Source: a sulfur-oxidizing endosymbiont of Gigantopelta aegis (GTDB lineage Bacteria; Pseudomonadota; Gammaproteobacteria; GRL18). From it: a stretch of 64,000 nucleotides of DNA. The stretch is from assembly GCF_016097415.1 (NCBI RefSeq), contig NZ_JAEHGE010000003.1:196880-260879 (forward strand). Reading direction: 5' to 3'. Positions 28,338 through 40,301 of the stretch are shown here, one piece after another. Each line of letters opens with the position of its first letter. The first letter of the stretch is position 1. The translations under genes were made by a program, and so were the position numbers. The notes under the pieces are model-generated. The model worked only from the letters and a program-made list of their open reading frames with translations, did not search any database and was not told the origin of the DNA.

Positions 28338-29849
28338 TTAAATTTTTTCACTACAGATAATTCTTATATAACGCGCCTTATCACTCGCACGTATTGTTAT
28401 AAGTCGTCTAAAATCTCTATAGCCAGCACGAGAACCAACAATGGTATATTTACCTGGCCTAAGTTGAATTTTCTTTTCTGTTAACTTACCGTATTGTGCC
28501 ACTTGATATATCACTATATCAGTCTCATTATCTGACTGTAGAAGTACGCTAACCAAAATTCCAGCATCACTGATAATCTTTTTTACTTGCACTATTTTTT
28601 TTATTAAAATCGGTGTTATATTCTTTAAATAATATAGATCCGAATTGTTATTAATTTCTGATTGTACATACTGAAGCGATTTTTTAGATTTCTCCAAAAT
28701 TTTATCATTACGTAATCTTTCTGGTTTTATTATAATTGCATCTAATAAATTATTTAATCGTATATAAGCCTTGACCCTTTGTTGTGCGACTAGAATCGTA
28801 TTCAAGTTTGGGTCAATCAATAGAATTTTTTTATATAGTTGGCTAGCTTCCAACCATTGTTCATTTTTTTCTAATATTTTTGTTTTATATTTAAGATTAC
28901 GTATTTTTTTATTTTTTTGTTCTTTTTTAATACGTTGTTGTAACTCTTTTAAGATTATTTGACTGGGGTCTAACTTTTCTGCCTGTATAAGATACTTTTC
29001 CGCTAAAGACAGTTTCTTCCTATCTAAGGCTTTCATAGTTTTATCAATTGCCTGATTAAACTCAGCCTGTTTTTTAATGTTCTTCAATACAGCTAAATTA
29101 TCTGAAATAATTTTATATTCAGGTTCTATCTTGAATGCTTTTTCAAGTAAACTTATTGCAGCATTAATATCATTTTCTTGTTGTTCTTCTGCCTGTTTTA
29201 CTATTTTTTTCACATCCTTTCGGTGATTAATACGCTGTAATAAACGTTTAATCTGGGTGTTATTTGCATCAATTTTTTCTGCTTTTTGTATTGTTTCTTT
29301 TGCCTGATTTATTTTATTCTGTTCGAGTAAAGTTATTCCGGTCACTATCAGTTGCTCTAATATAATAGTTTTATTTGCTAATATTTCATCTACATTTTTT
29401 ATTGCTGTTTGATATCCTTTCTCTGCATTATCAAAGTCATTTTCTTTTAATAAAATATCTGCCTGTTGAATATCTTTTAGTATCTTTTTATAAGGTTCTT
29501 CTGCCCAATCTAATATATTTTCAGCTTCTGCATTATTTTTTTTCAACATCCATTTAATTTTAATTTCTTCATTAAAAAAATCAGCTGATTTTTCTTCTTT
29601 TATTTGATCTTTTTCTTTTAAGAGTATCGATTTATTTTCACTTATTTCATTGCTAATTATTTTAGATTGTTGTTCTTTAGACTGATCTATTAAGGATGGA
29701 GAGGGCTTTAATAAAGATATAATAATGATAATCAATATACAAATTATCACTGCCATAACAACAATAATTAAGGTATTTGATTTTTTATTCTCGTTATTCT
29801 TTATTGGATCTTGTGTTTGAGAGGGTGCTTTTAAAATAGGTGTTTTCAA
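28338..29849 (-). CDS. Membrane-anchored TPR protein with C-terminal PEGA-like domain
   Basis: 503 residues. Short cytoplasmic start, one membrane segment (about 27-47), a long Lys/Glu-rich helical part with TPR-like repeats (DFDNAEKGYQTAIKNVDEIL, KINQAKETIQKAEKIDANN, KLSLAEKYLIQAEKLDPSQ) and a C-terminal beta domain (IVIYQVAQYGKLTEKKIQLRPGKYTIVGSRAGYRDF) of PEGA type. It lies 12 bp upstream of the FGE gene. Likely a scaffold in the same complex. Confidence 0.72.
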   Translation of the reverse strand: MKTPILKAPSQTQDPIKNNENKKSNTLIIVVMAVIICILIIIIISLLKPSPSLIDQSKEQQSKIISNEISENKSILLKEKDQIKEEKSADFFNEEIKIKWMLKKNNAEAENILDWAEEPYKKILKDIQQADILLKENDFDNAEKGYQTAIKNVDEILANKTIILEQLIVTGITLLEQNKINQAKETIQKAEKIDANNTQIKRLLQRINHRKDVKKIVKQAEEQQENDINAAISLLEKAFKIEPEYKIISDNLAVLKNIKKQAEFNQAIDKTMKALDRKKLSLAEKYLIQAEKLDPSQIILKELQQRIKKEQKNKKIRNLKYKTKILEKNEQWLEASQLYKKILLIDPNLNTILVAQQRVKAYIRLNNLLDAIIIKPERLRNDKILEKSKKSLQYVQSEINNNSDLYYLKNITPILIKKIVQVKKIISDAGILVSVLLQSDNETDIVIYQVAQYGKLTEKKIQLRPGKYTIVGSRAGYRDFRRLITIRASDKARYIRIICSEKI

Positions 29850-29893
29850 ATATTTTCCACTGAGCTGTATATAAAACTTGGATAAACTAAAAA

Positions 29894-31105
29894 TTAAAAT
29901 CCTGTTTCTTTATGATATATTTCTTTTAATAGTTTTTTCCATTTAGCATATTGTTGCTCTGCTGAGCCTGTTAGTTTCATCGTTTTACCATCAACATCGA
30001 CTATCATTGGTTCAACCTCATTACTGAACGATTCACCTAATTCTTCTATCGCTTCTTTATTTATTGCACTTTCCTTGCTGGTTTGAAAGCCTTGATAGAC
30101 AGCATAACCACCTGCCGCTATCATGACACTTCTTAAAGCACCTGTTCTATTCACTACATCAGAGTTATTCGATGCACCTAATGCAATAGCTCCCACAATG
30201 GCTGCTGCACCAATTAATTTTTGTGTTAATGCCTTTCTTTCTATTTCACGTATACTTTCCAGTTCTTCACTTCTAAATTTACGCCAATTATCATAACTAT
30301 CCCAGATATTACTATAATACATATCATAGTAATTGTTTATCGTATCCACCAACATCTCATCTCTAGATTTTATATTTCGGATTCTTTTTATCATAGGGTC
30401 ACTTATTGCAGGAAGACGTAGTAATTCAAACTTATTATCTTTATTTCTTTTAAGATAAGTCGCATATACTTCAGGCGTCATATAGTTAGCGAATCGTATT
30501 TCTGCTATTTGTTTAATTTTTTCGATTTCAGCTAATGAAATTTTCTGTCTATATTCTATGATATCGTTTGATATCTTATTATATAAAGCCTGAAAAGCAT
30601 CGAGCTTCTCTACTTCTGTTTTTCCTCGGTGATGGCTTTCAACTGTTTCAGCATAAGTTCTCTGAAACCATTGATTATTTTCTGCATCCACTACAGTGAT
30701 TTGAACCTCAATACTTTCACCATCTGATGATAATATTTTTCCCTTTACTAAAATTTCACTGCCTTCACTTTCATCAGGTACCACTCTTACATTTCCCCAA
30801 TAGCCTGTTTGTTGCATCGTATATTTTAAATGTATGGGCAAAAAGCGAGCTTCCGAACGTCTAATTTTTTCTGATAAGCCTTTTCTATCATCTACATCTT
30901 CAGGTAATTTTCCTGGTTCAAATAATTTTATTGAAACATTTAATAGTTCTTTATTTGATAATTCTTTTTGAATTTTAAGCGCTTTAGTATCCTTGGCCAC
31001 CTCATTACCATAGGGTACATGCATAGAACTACAACCATTTAATAGTATCAATAGTAATAGTGTAAGGAGTAGGGCGCTTTTGTTATAAACCGTATTCATC
31101 AACAT
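29894..31105 (-). CDS. Lipoprotein of the VWA/ExbB operon
   Basis: 403 residues. Signal peptide with lipobox LLNGCSS (Cys about 25). The first 200 residues form a mixed alpha/beta domain; the middle is helical and charged. A glycine-rich hydrophobic pair (LIGAAAIVGAIALGASNNSD and GALRSVMIAAGGYAVYQGF) near 285-325 looks like a membrane hairpin. Lipidation with a second membrane-active hairpin suggests an outer-membrane component. Family not recognised. Confidence 0.72.
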   Translation of the reverse strand: MLMNTVYNKSALLLTLLLLILLNGCSSMHVPYGNEVAKDTKALKIQKELSNKELLNVSIKLFEPGKLPEDVDDRKGLSEKIRRSEARFLPIHLKYTMQQTGYWGNVRVVPDESEGSEILVKGKILSSDGESIEVQITVVDAENNQWFQRTYAETVESHHRGKTEVEKLDAFQALYNKISNDIIEYRQKISLAEIEKIKQIAEIRFANYMTPEVYATYLKRNKDNKFELLRLPAISDPMIKRIRNIKSRDEMLVDTINNYYDMYYSNIWDSYDNWRKFRSEELESIREIERKALTQKLIGAAAIVGAIALGASNNSDVVNRTGALRSVMIAAGGYAVYQGFQTSKESAINKEAIEELGESFSNEVEPMIVDVDGKTMKLTGSAEQQYAKWKKLLKEIYHKETGF

Positions 31106-31123
31106 ATAAATTTACTCAATATT

Positions 31124-31936
31124 TTATTTAATCGTATTTTGTTTGTAACGATAATACTCGTCCCAGAGTTTTTCTTTTAATTCTGGATCTTTTTCAGCTT
31201 CAGCCGCTTCTTTTAATTGTCGGGCAACGATATCATCATCTATTTTATCTAATTTATTGCGCTTATTATCTTTGGCTGATTTTTTTCCATAGCCTCTTCC
31301 AGATTCTCTTTTCTGATGGCTAGAATCAGAATTTGTATCTTTTGTTTCACCTTCCATTTCAGATGATTCAGATTCTTTATTTGAGTTTTGAGCAGTTTCT
31401 GAACCTTCTCTTTCTTGTTCTGATTTTCCCTGATTCGCATTTGATGTTCCCGATCCATTAGATGAGGCATCACCACCCATTTGACCACTGGATCTTTTAC
31501 TACTTGTTTGCGCAATCATTTCCTCTTCTTCAAGCAACATTTCATCAAATTCTCCCAAGGCTTGCATTAATTCATCTTCAAGTCCCTGCCTTGCTTCTTC
31601 TGAAGTAGTATAGCTATTATCATCCAATTGATATTGCTTTAATTCACAAGGTAAATATTCTATTTGTTTCTGTCCATACTGCTTAGTTATTTGTTCACAA
31701 TCAGCATTGATTCTAAATGATAAATAATCGATAAAAACGCCATACTCTTTATATAACGGATTATGACTTATTTTATTAAGTTGTGATCGTTTTTTTTGGG
31801 ATTTTTCTCTGGTGTGATCAAGCGCTACAATATTCTCTTTAAGTCTTTGTAGATTTGCTGAAGTGGATGGCAGGTTTATGGCATAAGTATTATTGATTAA
31901 GATAAGGAATATAATACCTATTGAGCTATATTTCAT
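31124..31936 (-). CDS. Secreted acidic low-complexity protein, first gene of the operon
   Basis: 270 residues with a signal peptide (cleavage near NTYA, residue 19). The middle (about 145-225) is a Ser/Glu/Gly-rich disordered stretch, and the end is a conserved-looking helical motif DDDIVARQLKEAAEAEKDPELKEKL followed by WDEYYRYKQ. The first gene of the operon, 19 bp before the lipoprotein. Upstream lies a large hairpin and then the gyrB end. Function unknown. Confidence 0.68.
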   Translation of the reverse strand: MKYSSIGIIFLILINNTYAINLPSTSANLQRLKENIVALDHTREKSQKKRSQLNKISHNPLYKEYGVFIDYLSFRINADCEQITKQYGQKQIEYLPCELKQYQLDDNSYTTSEEARQGLEDELMQALGEFDEMLLEEEEMIAQTSSKRSSGQMGGDASSNGSGTSNANQGKSEQEREGSETAQNSNKESESSEMEGETKDTNSDSSHQKRESGRGYGKKSAKDNKRNKLDKIDDDIVARQLKEAAEAEKDPELKEKLWDEYYRYKQNTIK

Positions 31937-31966
31937 CTATTATCTATCCTGGATAATTTATTGATT

Positions 31967-32040
31967 AACTATGTTTATTATTAAGACAATTTGTTATTAA
32001 ATAAGTTTGATAACAAATTGTCTTAATAATAAACATAGTT
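31967..32040. repeat. Perfect 31-bp inverted repeat downstream of gyrB
   Basis: Arms 31967-31997 and 32010-32040 (AACTATGTTTATTATTAAGA... and its exact complement) with a 12-base loop. AT-rich, no T tract and no other copy seen in the window. It lies between the gyrB 3' end and the VWA/ExbB operon start. It may act as a transcription barrier or be a small mobile remnant. Confidence 0.85.
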
Positions 32041-32090
32041 TGATTAGTAATTTTACCCAATTTTAACTTAATGAATCATGAATACTCTCA

Positions 32091-34634
<2,544 letters not shown>

Positions 34635-34703
34635 CTAATCGTCCTGTATTTGCGTTATTAATTAGCTCTAAGTCTCTTTATTTATTTAATTTTAATTCAC
34701 ATC

Positions 34704-34712
34704 TTATCCACA
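34704..34712 (+). promoter_or_regulatory. Perfect DnaA box between recF and gyrB
   Basis: TTATCCACA, identical to the consensus DnaA box, in the 219-bp gap that must carry the gyrB promoter. A single box here could couple gyrB transcription to DnaA. Confidence 0.7.
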
Positions 34713-34727
34713 ACTTTCTAACATGTT

Positions 34728-35846
34728 TTACATCTCATGTTCCACGTGAAACAGTTTATAATTTTTTTCATCCAAAAAACTGTATTTATCTTTATTGGTT
34801 GTCGTCAGTAGTATTTGAGAATTGAAATTTTCTAATATTGAAATAAGAATATTAATATTTACTTCATCAAGTTCACTATCAATATCATCAAGTAATAAAA
34901 CATTATGATCTCGCTGATTATCTAAGTCGATTAAGAATTTAAACTGAGCTAATATCAAACATATAATGACAATTTTTTTTTGTCCTCTAGAAAGAATATC
35001 TTTGGCTGCATGTTTTTTTAATGTTATCTTCAACTCGCCACGATGAGTACCATAACGAGTAAAGCCAACTAATAAGTCTTCTGAAATCTTATCCTTAAGA
35101 AAATCAGAATATTTGATATCTTTTGTCCAGCCTTTATAATAATTTAAAGAAATATCATTTGACAATTCTTCTGAAAAAAATGATAGATATTTTTTAAATA
35201 GGGTAGATATATTAACAATTTGTTTCGATCGAAAAATATCCAAACGATCATTTAAATCGATTAGTTGTGATGACCAACAATCAATTTGCATTAGCTTATC
35301 TTGTGAAAGTGATTGAGAATATTTGTATTCTTTAGAATACAAAGAGAGTAATTTATTACGACTTGAAATAATTTTCTTATATGACCGCCAAACAGAAATG
35401 AAACTAGGTTCCACGTGGAACACTCCCCAGTCTATAAATTTTCGACGTGTGGAAGGACCAGAATCCAGTAAACTAAAACTCTCTGGCGTAATTAATCCGA
35501 GCACTACTAAATTAGTCACTGAAGAAAGAGAATTGATTTTATTAGAATTAAGATGAAGAATAGGCTGAGCATTATCTTTAGAGCGACTTATCCCTAAAGT
35601 AAACGAATCATTATCATCAGATAAAAAACGAGAAAAAATAGTACAATCATTGGAATCATGATTAATAAAACTTTTATATTTGGAACTACGAAAAGTACGA
35701 GAACGTAAAAGCAAGTAGATCGATTCAAGAATGGTAGTTTTACCAACTCCATTTGAACCATAAATGATATTAAAGAAAGGGTGTGGATTAAGAGTATATT
35801 CTTTTAAATTACGGCCATTGTGAATTTTTAATAACTCCAAAGGCAT
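34728..35846 (-). CDS. recF: DNA replication and repair protein RecF
   Basis: 372 residues. Walker A GSNGVGKTTILE, an ABC-type signature LSRGQKKIVIICLILAQF, and Walker B VLLLDDIDSELD. With RecO and RecR it loads RecA at gapped DNA. Normal position between dnaN and gyrB. Confidence 0.97.
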   Translation of the reverse strand: MPLELLKIHNGRNLKEYTLNPHPFFNIIYGSNGVGKTTILESIYLLLRSRTFRSSKYKSFINHDSNDCTIFSRFLSDDNDSFTLGISRSKDNAQPILHLNSNKINSLSSVTNLVVLGLITPESFSLLDSGPSTRRKFIDWGVFHVEPSFISVWRSYKKIISSRNKLLSLYSKEYKYSQSLSQDKLMQIDCWSSQLIDLNDRLDIFRSKQIVNISTLFKKYLSFFSEELSNDISLNYYKGWTKDIKYSDFLKDKISEDLLVGFTRYGTHRGELKITLKKHAAKDILSRGQKKIVIICLILAQFKFLIDLDNQRDHNVLLLDDIDSELDEVNINILISILENFNSQILLTTTNKDKYSFLDEKNYKLFHVEHEM

Positions 35847-35875
35847 TATAAATAAACTCTTGAAATCATTTTTAA

Positions 35876-37000
35876 TTAAAGACGCATGGGCATAACGACA
35901 TACTTAGCAGCATCATTATTAAGACCAGAAATAAGGCAACTACTATTAGCATCAGTTAAACTTAGCACTACTTGATCTTCCTTAACTGCATTCAATGCAT
36001 CGACAAGATAACCCACATTGAAACCAATAGAAAACTCCTCACCGGTATAATCAATAATAATATGTTCTTCAGCCTCTTCCTGTTCAGGATTATGAACAAT
36101 AGCAATTAAGTTATTTTCTTTAAACTCCAAGCGAGCAGCTTTATATTTCTCAGTAGAAAGCACTGCAATTCTAGCCAAGGATTGTTTCAGTACATGGCGA
36201 TCGGCAATTATATTTTTTGTACATAACTCCGACGCTGGAATCACACGCTGATAATCTGGAAAGCGGCCATCAATCAGTTTAGTCGTAAAACTTAAATCAT
36301 CGAAAACAATATTCATGTGGCTTGCAGAAATTGATACATTGATGACAGTTTCACTATCAGATAATAAACGATTTAATTCAGTAATCGCTTTACGTGGCAC
36401 AATAAGTTGTTGAGTAGAATCTTTAGAAATATTGATAGGATTGGTCAAACCTTCAATATTTGCATAGGCAAGACGATGACCATCAGTAGCAATACTACGT
36501 AATTCATCATTGTATATTTCAAATAATAAGCCATTCAGATAATAGCGTACATCTTGATTAGCCATGGAAAATTGCGTCGAATCAATAATAAATTTCAAAT
36601 CACGTTGACTAATACTAAACTCAGAAGTAGCCGTCATAGGATCAAGGTTAGGATAGTTTTCTGCCGATAAAGTAATTAAGGTAAAACGGCTTTTTTTAGA
36701 TTTAAGAATTAATTTATTATCCACTAATTCAAAATTTAACAAAGAACCAAGATCAAGATTTTTTAATATATCAAAAATCTTTTTTGCCGGAACAGTAAAA
36801 TCAAAATTTAGACTACTATCTTCAATAGCAATAGAAGTCGTAATTTCAACTTCTAAATCAGTACCCGTAATCGTAAACTTTCCATCACTCACATTCACTA
36901 GGATATTTGATAAAATTGGTAGAGTCTGACGTTTTTCAACAACACCAATAACAGATTGTATGGCTGGTAATAGTTCGTCAATACCAATAGAAAATTTCAT
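35876..37000 (-). CDS. dnaN: DNA polymerase III sliding clamp (beta)
   Basis: 374 residues with the three clamp domains; starts MKFSIGIDELLPAIQSVIGVVEKRQTLPILSN and ends NNDAAKYVVMPMRL, the characteristic PMRL end of gammaproteobacterial beta. It tethers polymerases to DNA. Located 29 bp before recF. Confidence 0.98.
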   Translation of the reverse strand: MKFSIGIDELLPAIQSVIGVVEKRQTLPILSNILVNVSDGKFTITGTDLEVEITTSIAIEDSSLNFDFTVPAKKIFDILKNLDLGSLLNFELVDNKLILKSKKSRFTLITLSAENYPNLDPMTATSEFSISQRDLKFIIDSTQFSMANQDVRYYLNGLLFEIYNDELRSIATDGHRLAYANIEGLTNPINISKDSTQQLIVPRKAITELNRLLSDSETVINVSISASHMNIVFDDLSFTTKLIDGRFPDYQRVIPASELCTKNIIADRHVLKQSLARIAVLSTEKYKAARLEFKENNLIAIVHNPEQEEAEEHIIIDYTGEEFSIGFNVGYLVDALNAVKEDQVVLSLTDANSSCLISGLNNDAAKYVVMPMRL

Positions 37001-37072
37001 TATTAAATATCCCTCAGAAATATTATTTTATTAAAAACATATAATAATTAAATGTATGCAATATAGCTATAG

Positions 37073-38524
37073 TTAACAGGTAAGCTGTCGATGGAGATTA
37101 GTATAATCTTCTTCGACTATTACTTCTTCACTGCGTAACTCTTCAATTTTTCGACAAGCATAGAGCACAGTCGTGTGGTCACGACCACCAAATGCATCAC
37201 CAATTTCAGGTAGACTATGATTGGTCAATTGTTTAGCCAAAGCCATTGCCACTTGTCTTGGTCTGGCGACAGAACGTGTGCGACGCTTAGAGTGTAAATC
37301 AGCCACTCGAATTTTATAATACTCAGCCACTATTTTTTGAATATTTTCAATTGATACCTGCTTGTCCTGTAAGGCAATTAAATCATGCAAGGCAATTTTG
37401 GCAAATTCAACTGAAATTTTCTGACCCTGAAAACGTGCTGTTGCAATCACTCGACGTAGTGCTCCCTCGAGTTCACGAATATTGGAACGAATACGTTGAG
37501 CAATAAAAAAGGCCACATCTTGTGGCAGATCTATATTTGCCTGAGCTGCTTTGGATAATAAAATAGCCACACGGGTTTCCGTATCAGGCAGATCAATAGC
37601 GACTGTTAAGCCCCAACCAAAACGAGATTTTAAACGTTCTTCTAAACCTGACACCTCTTTTGGAAAAGTATCACAGGTCATTATAATTTGCTTTTGACCT
37701 TCTAACAAAGCGTTAAAGGTATGAAAGAATTCTTCTTGTGATCTTTCCTTACCAGCAAAAAATTGAATATCATCGATCAACAATACATCAACAGAGCGAT
37801 AGAAATTTTTAAATTGATCAATCGTTTTATTTTGTAAAGCAGTAATCATCTCTTGTACAAAGCGTTCTGAATGCAGGTATATCACTCTAGAATCTGGGTT
37901 ATCTGACATGATAATATTACCCAGGGCATGAATAAGATGAGTCTTACCCAAACCTACACCACCATAAATTAAAAATGGATTGTAGTTATTATTGCTTGTA
38001 CCATCACTGATAGTTTCCACAATTTGCAACGATGCAGCTCTTGCCAGCATGTTACATTTACCTTCAACAAAGGTGTCAAAACTCATATCTTTATTCAGAG
38101 CAGATTGATATTTTTTTAAACTATTGTCTTTCTTTTTTGCACTATTATTTTTCATTGTGCTAGAAATTTGGTCAGAAATACTGCTAAAAGTACCCGTCGA
38201 AGTTATCTTGGCTGAATGACCCATTCGTTGACTGCTAGAATTACTAACATTATTCGTAATGCTAGGATCAGCTTTTTTCTTGATACTGCCGACTTGTAAT
38301 TCTACAGTCACTAAGTTGTCAGATAATTTAGCAATAATATCTGAGATGTTCGCTAGAAAACGTTTTTTTACAAATTCAATGACAAATTTATTGGGTGCAA
38401 ATAAAACCATTTGTACTTCAGAAATCAATTTTGCTTGTAATGGTAAAACCCAAATTTTATATTCATGAGCAGGTACTTCTTTTTCTAAAGTCAGTAAACA
38501 TTTTTCCCATAAATCAGATTTCAT
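37073..38524 (-). CDS. dnaA: Chromosomal replication initiator DnaA
   Basis: 483 residues from ATG (MKSDLWEKCLLTLEKEVPAHEY); a TTG five codons upstream is possible but less likely. Domain I at the N-terminus, a variable Ser/Lys-rich linker (about 90-145), AAA+ domain with Walker A GGVGLGKTHL and DDIQFFAGK, and DNA-binding domain IV with HSLPEIGDAFGGRDHTTVLYACRKIEEL. Binds DnaA boxes and opens oriC. Confidence 0.98.
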   Translation of the reverse strand: MKSDLWEKCLLTLEKEVPAHEYKIWVLPLQAKLISEVQMVLFAPNKFVIEFVKKRFLANISDIIAKLSDNLVTVELQVGSIKKKADPSITNNVSNSSSQRMGHSAKITSTGTFSSISDQISSTMKNNSAKKKDNSLKKYQSALNKDMSFDTFVEGKCNMLARAASLQIVETISDGTSNNNYNPFLIYGGVGLGKTHLIHALGNIIMSDNPDSRVIYLHSERFVQEMITALQNKTIDQFKNFYRSVDVLLIDDIQFFAGKERSQEEFFHTFNALLEGQKQIIMTCDTFPKEVSGLEERLKSRFGWGLTVAIDLPDTETRVAILLSKAAQANIDLPQDVAFFIAQRIRSNIRELEGALRRVIATARFQGQKISVEFAKIALHDLIALQDKQVSIENIQKIVAEYYKIRVADLHSKRRTRSVARPRQVAMALAKQLTNHSLPEIGDAFGGRDHTTVLYACRKIEELRSEEVIVEEDYTNLHRQLTC

Positions 38525-38539
38525 AAAAATACAAACCAA

Positions 38540-39000
38540 ATAAACTTGTTAAAAATTAATTGAGTCAAAATAAAAAAGCTTAATTTCTGACTGAATTATT
38601 AAGAAAAACACTCTAAAAAATGCCTAAATAAATATTTTTAGGCTGTGGATAAGTCTGTGAATAAGTTATTAGGAACTTGAGCATAGAATGTTAAGAACTA
38701 GGCACATTCTATAACATATAAATTTAATTCACAATTTATCCTAGTCTGGATCACAATTTATTAAGAAGCTTTAAAATTGATTAAGCTTTTGAAAATAATG
38801 AAATTAATAGATTTACTAACAGAAAAGTGGCTTACTAATAATAATAACTATAAAATATATATAACTTATATTATTAGAACTTTTTACCTAAGAAACTATT
38901 CCCTGGATAAAAAAATAAATTGTTAAGAAAATTTTTTGTTGGATGATTAAAAAAAAGTTTTTTTAATAAAAAATATAAGTCATTTAATAATTGACTAATG
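38540..39000. other. Probable origin of replication (oriC)
   Basis: The 660-bp gap between divergent dnaA and rpmH has no gene. It has adjacent DnaA boxes TGTGGATAA (38644-38652, perfect) and TGTGAATAA (38656-38664), a weaker TTATCCTAG near 38738, and a very AT-rich stretch (about 38770-38990) suited to unwinding. Position between dnaA and rpmH-rnpA is the classic gammaproteobacterial alternative to the gidA site. Box count is low by eye. Confidence 0.75.
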
Positions 39001-39020
39001 CATCATTACAAATGTATAAT
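38991..39020 (+). promoter_or_regulatory. Sigma-70 promoter for rpmH
   Basis: TTGACT (-35) and a perfect TATAAT (-10) with an 18-base spacer, about 180 bp upstream of the rpmH start. The intervening leader is AT-rich. Confidence 0.75.
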
Positions 39021-39200
39021 TGCCTGCTCAAAAAAGAGTCTTTAAAAACCTAGGATTTAAACTTATTTTAAATAAGTTTTTAAAAAAGGTTTGAAGATTC
39101 TAATAAACACAAATTTAGTTTGATTGCTTAAATTTTTAAAATTTAATTTTTTTACTAAATTAAAATTAATAGTTAAAAAGTTATATCCGGGTAATATGCA

Positions 39201-39335
39201 ATGAAAAGAACATTCCAACCAAGTAATATCAAACGTAAACGTACTCACGGTTTTCGCGCTCGTATGGCAACCAAAGCTGGTCGTAAAATTTTGAATGCAC
39301 GTCGCGCTAAGGGTCGTCATCAACTAGCAGTTTAG
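39201..39335 (+). CDS. rpmH: 50S ribosomal protein L34
   Basis: 44 residues, [19 protein letters not shown] ... GRHQLAV, the full normal protein. First of the rpmH-rnpA-yidD-yidC-mnmE run on the plus strand. Confidence 0.98.
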   Translation: MKRTFQPSNIKRKRTHGFRARMATKAGRKILNARRAKGRHQLAV

Positions 39336-39382
39336 TCATTATTGGGATTGAACTAAAAGCAATCTAAATAATACTATTGGTC

Positions 39383-39422
39383 GTTTTGCATGCAGTTTAA
39401 ATAAACGAACAGCATGTAAAAC
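39383..39422. promoter_or_regulatory. Imperfect hairpin between rpmH and rnpA
   Basis: GTTTTGCATGC / GCATGTAAAAC in the leader between rpmH and rnpA. It could act as an attenuator or RNA-processing site; there is no T tract. Confidence 0.35.
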
Positions 39423-39462
39423 ACCGCAATACTGAATACAAAGACTGACTGTTTTAGAATTT

Positions 39463-39846
39463 ATGTCTGATAAAAGAAAATCTCCAGAACAATCATTCAG
39501 TCGCGATCTAAGGTTACTCCTTCCAGCAGATTATAAATACGTTTTTAATCAGTCAATACGTTCATCAGACAAACTAATAACAATTTTAGCAAAATACAAT
39601 AGCTCGGCTGATCAAGCAAGATTGGGTCTAGCAGTTGCTAAAAAAGCAGTTAAAACGGCTGTTCACCGCAATCGCATTAAACGTCTGACGCGTGAATATT
39701 TTCGTTTAAATCAAGATAAAATAGCCTGCGCCGATTATGTTATCCTCGTTAGGAATGGCATTGATAAAAAGGATAATAGTGATATTGTTCAGTCATTGGC
39801 CAAGCAATTTAACTATCTAAGAAAAAAGCTCACCCAAAACAACTAG
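39463..39846 (+). CDS. rnpA: Ribonuclease P protein component
   Basis: 127 residues. RnpA motif ARLGLAVAKKAVKTAVHRNRIKRLTREYFR at about 50-80 with the conserved RNRIKR. Binds the RNase P RNA for 5' tRNA processing. Follows rpmH as usual. Confidence 0.96.
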   Translation: MSDKRKSPEQSFSRDLRLLLPADYKYVFNQSIRSSDKLITILAKYNSSADQARLGLAVAKKAVKTAVHRNRIKRLTREYFRLNQDKIACADYVILVRNGIDKKDNSDIVQSLAKQFNYLRKKLTQNN

Positions 39847-39985
39847 GTTGATAATTTTATTCACAACAAGCAAGCCTTATGATGCTTATTCTGGTAAAAT
39901 TCTTGCTTGAAAATATGCTCATTGATTAGCGATCATTATATTGACAATCCATTATATTGACGATCATTGTATTGAGGTGTCACCA

Positions 39986-40231
39986 TTGAGTGTTTTTCAA
40001 AAAATAGCACTAGCCATACTAACAGGCTATAAATATCTTATTAGCCCGATTTTAGGCAATAATTGTCGATATTTACCCAGTTGCTCTTGTTATACTCATA
40101 CAGCCATAGAACGCTTTGGGGTGATCAAAGGTGGATGGATGGGCTTAAAACGCATCTTACGCTGTCACCCTTTTCATGAAGGGGGTCTGGATCCTGTACC
40201 TGAATTGACAGAGAAAGAAAAAAAAGCATAG
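39986..40231 (+). CDS. yidD: Membrane protein insertion efficiency factor YidD
   Basis: 81 residues from a TTG at 39986, preceded by GAGGTG (39974-39979) at good spacing; an upstream TTG at 39941 would add 15 atypical residues. Signature [23 protein letters not shown], then [24 protein letters not shown]. Helps YidC-mediated insertion. In the normal order between rnpA and yidC. Confidence 0.9.
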   Translation: MSVFQKIALAILTGYKYLISPILGNNCRYLPSCSCYTHTAIERFGVIKGGWMGLKRILRCHPFHEGGLDPVPELTEKEKKA

Positions 40232-40301
40232 AGTAAAAGATAAAATGCTTTTACCTATTTTGAATGTAAAAATTATTTAAAAGATATAGACACATCACAC
40301 T

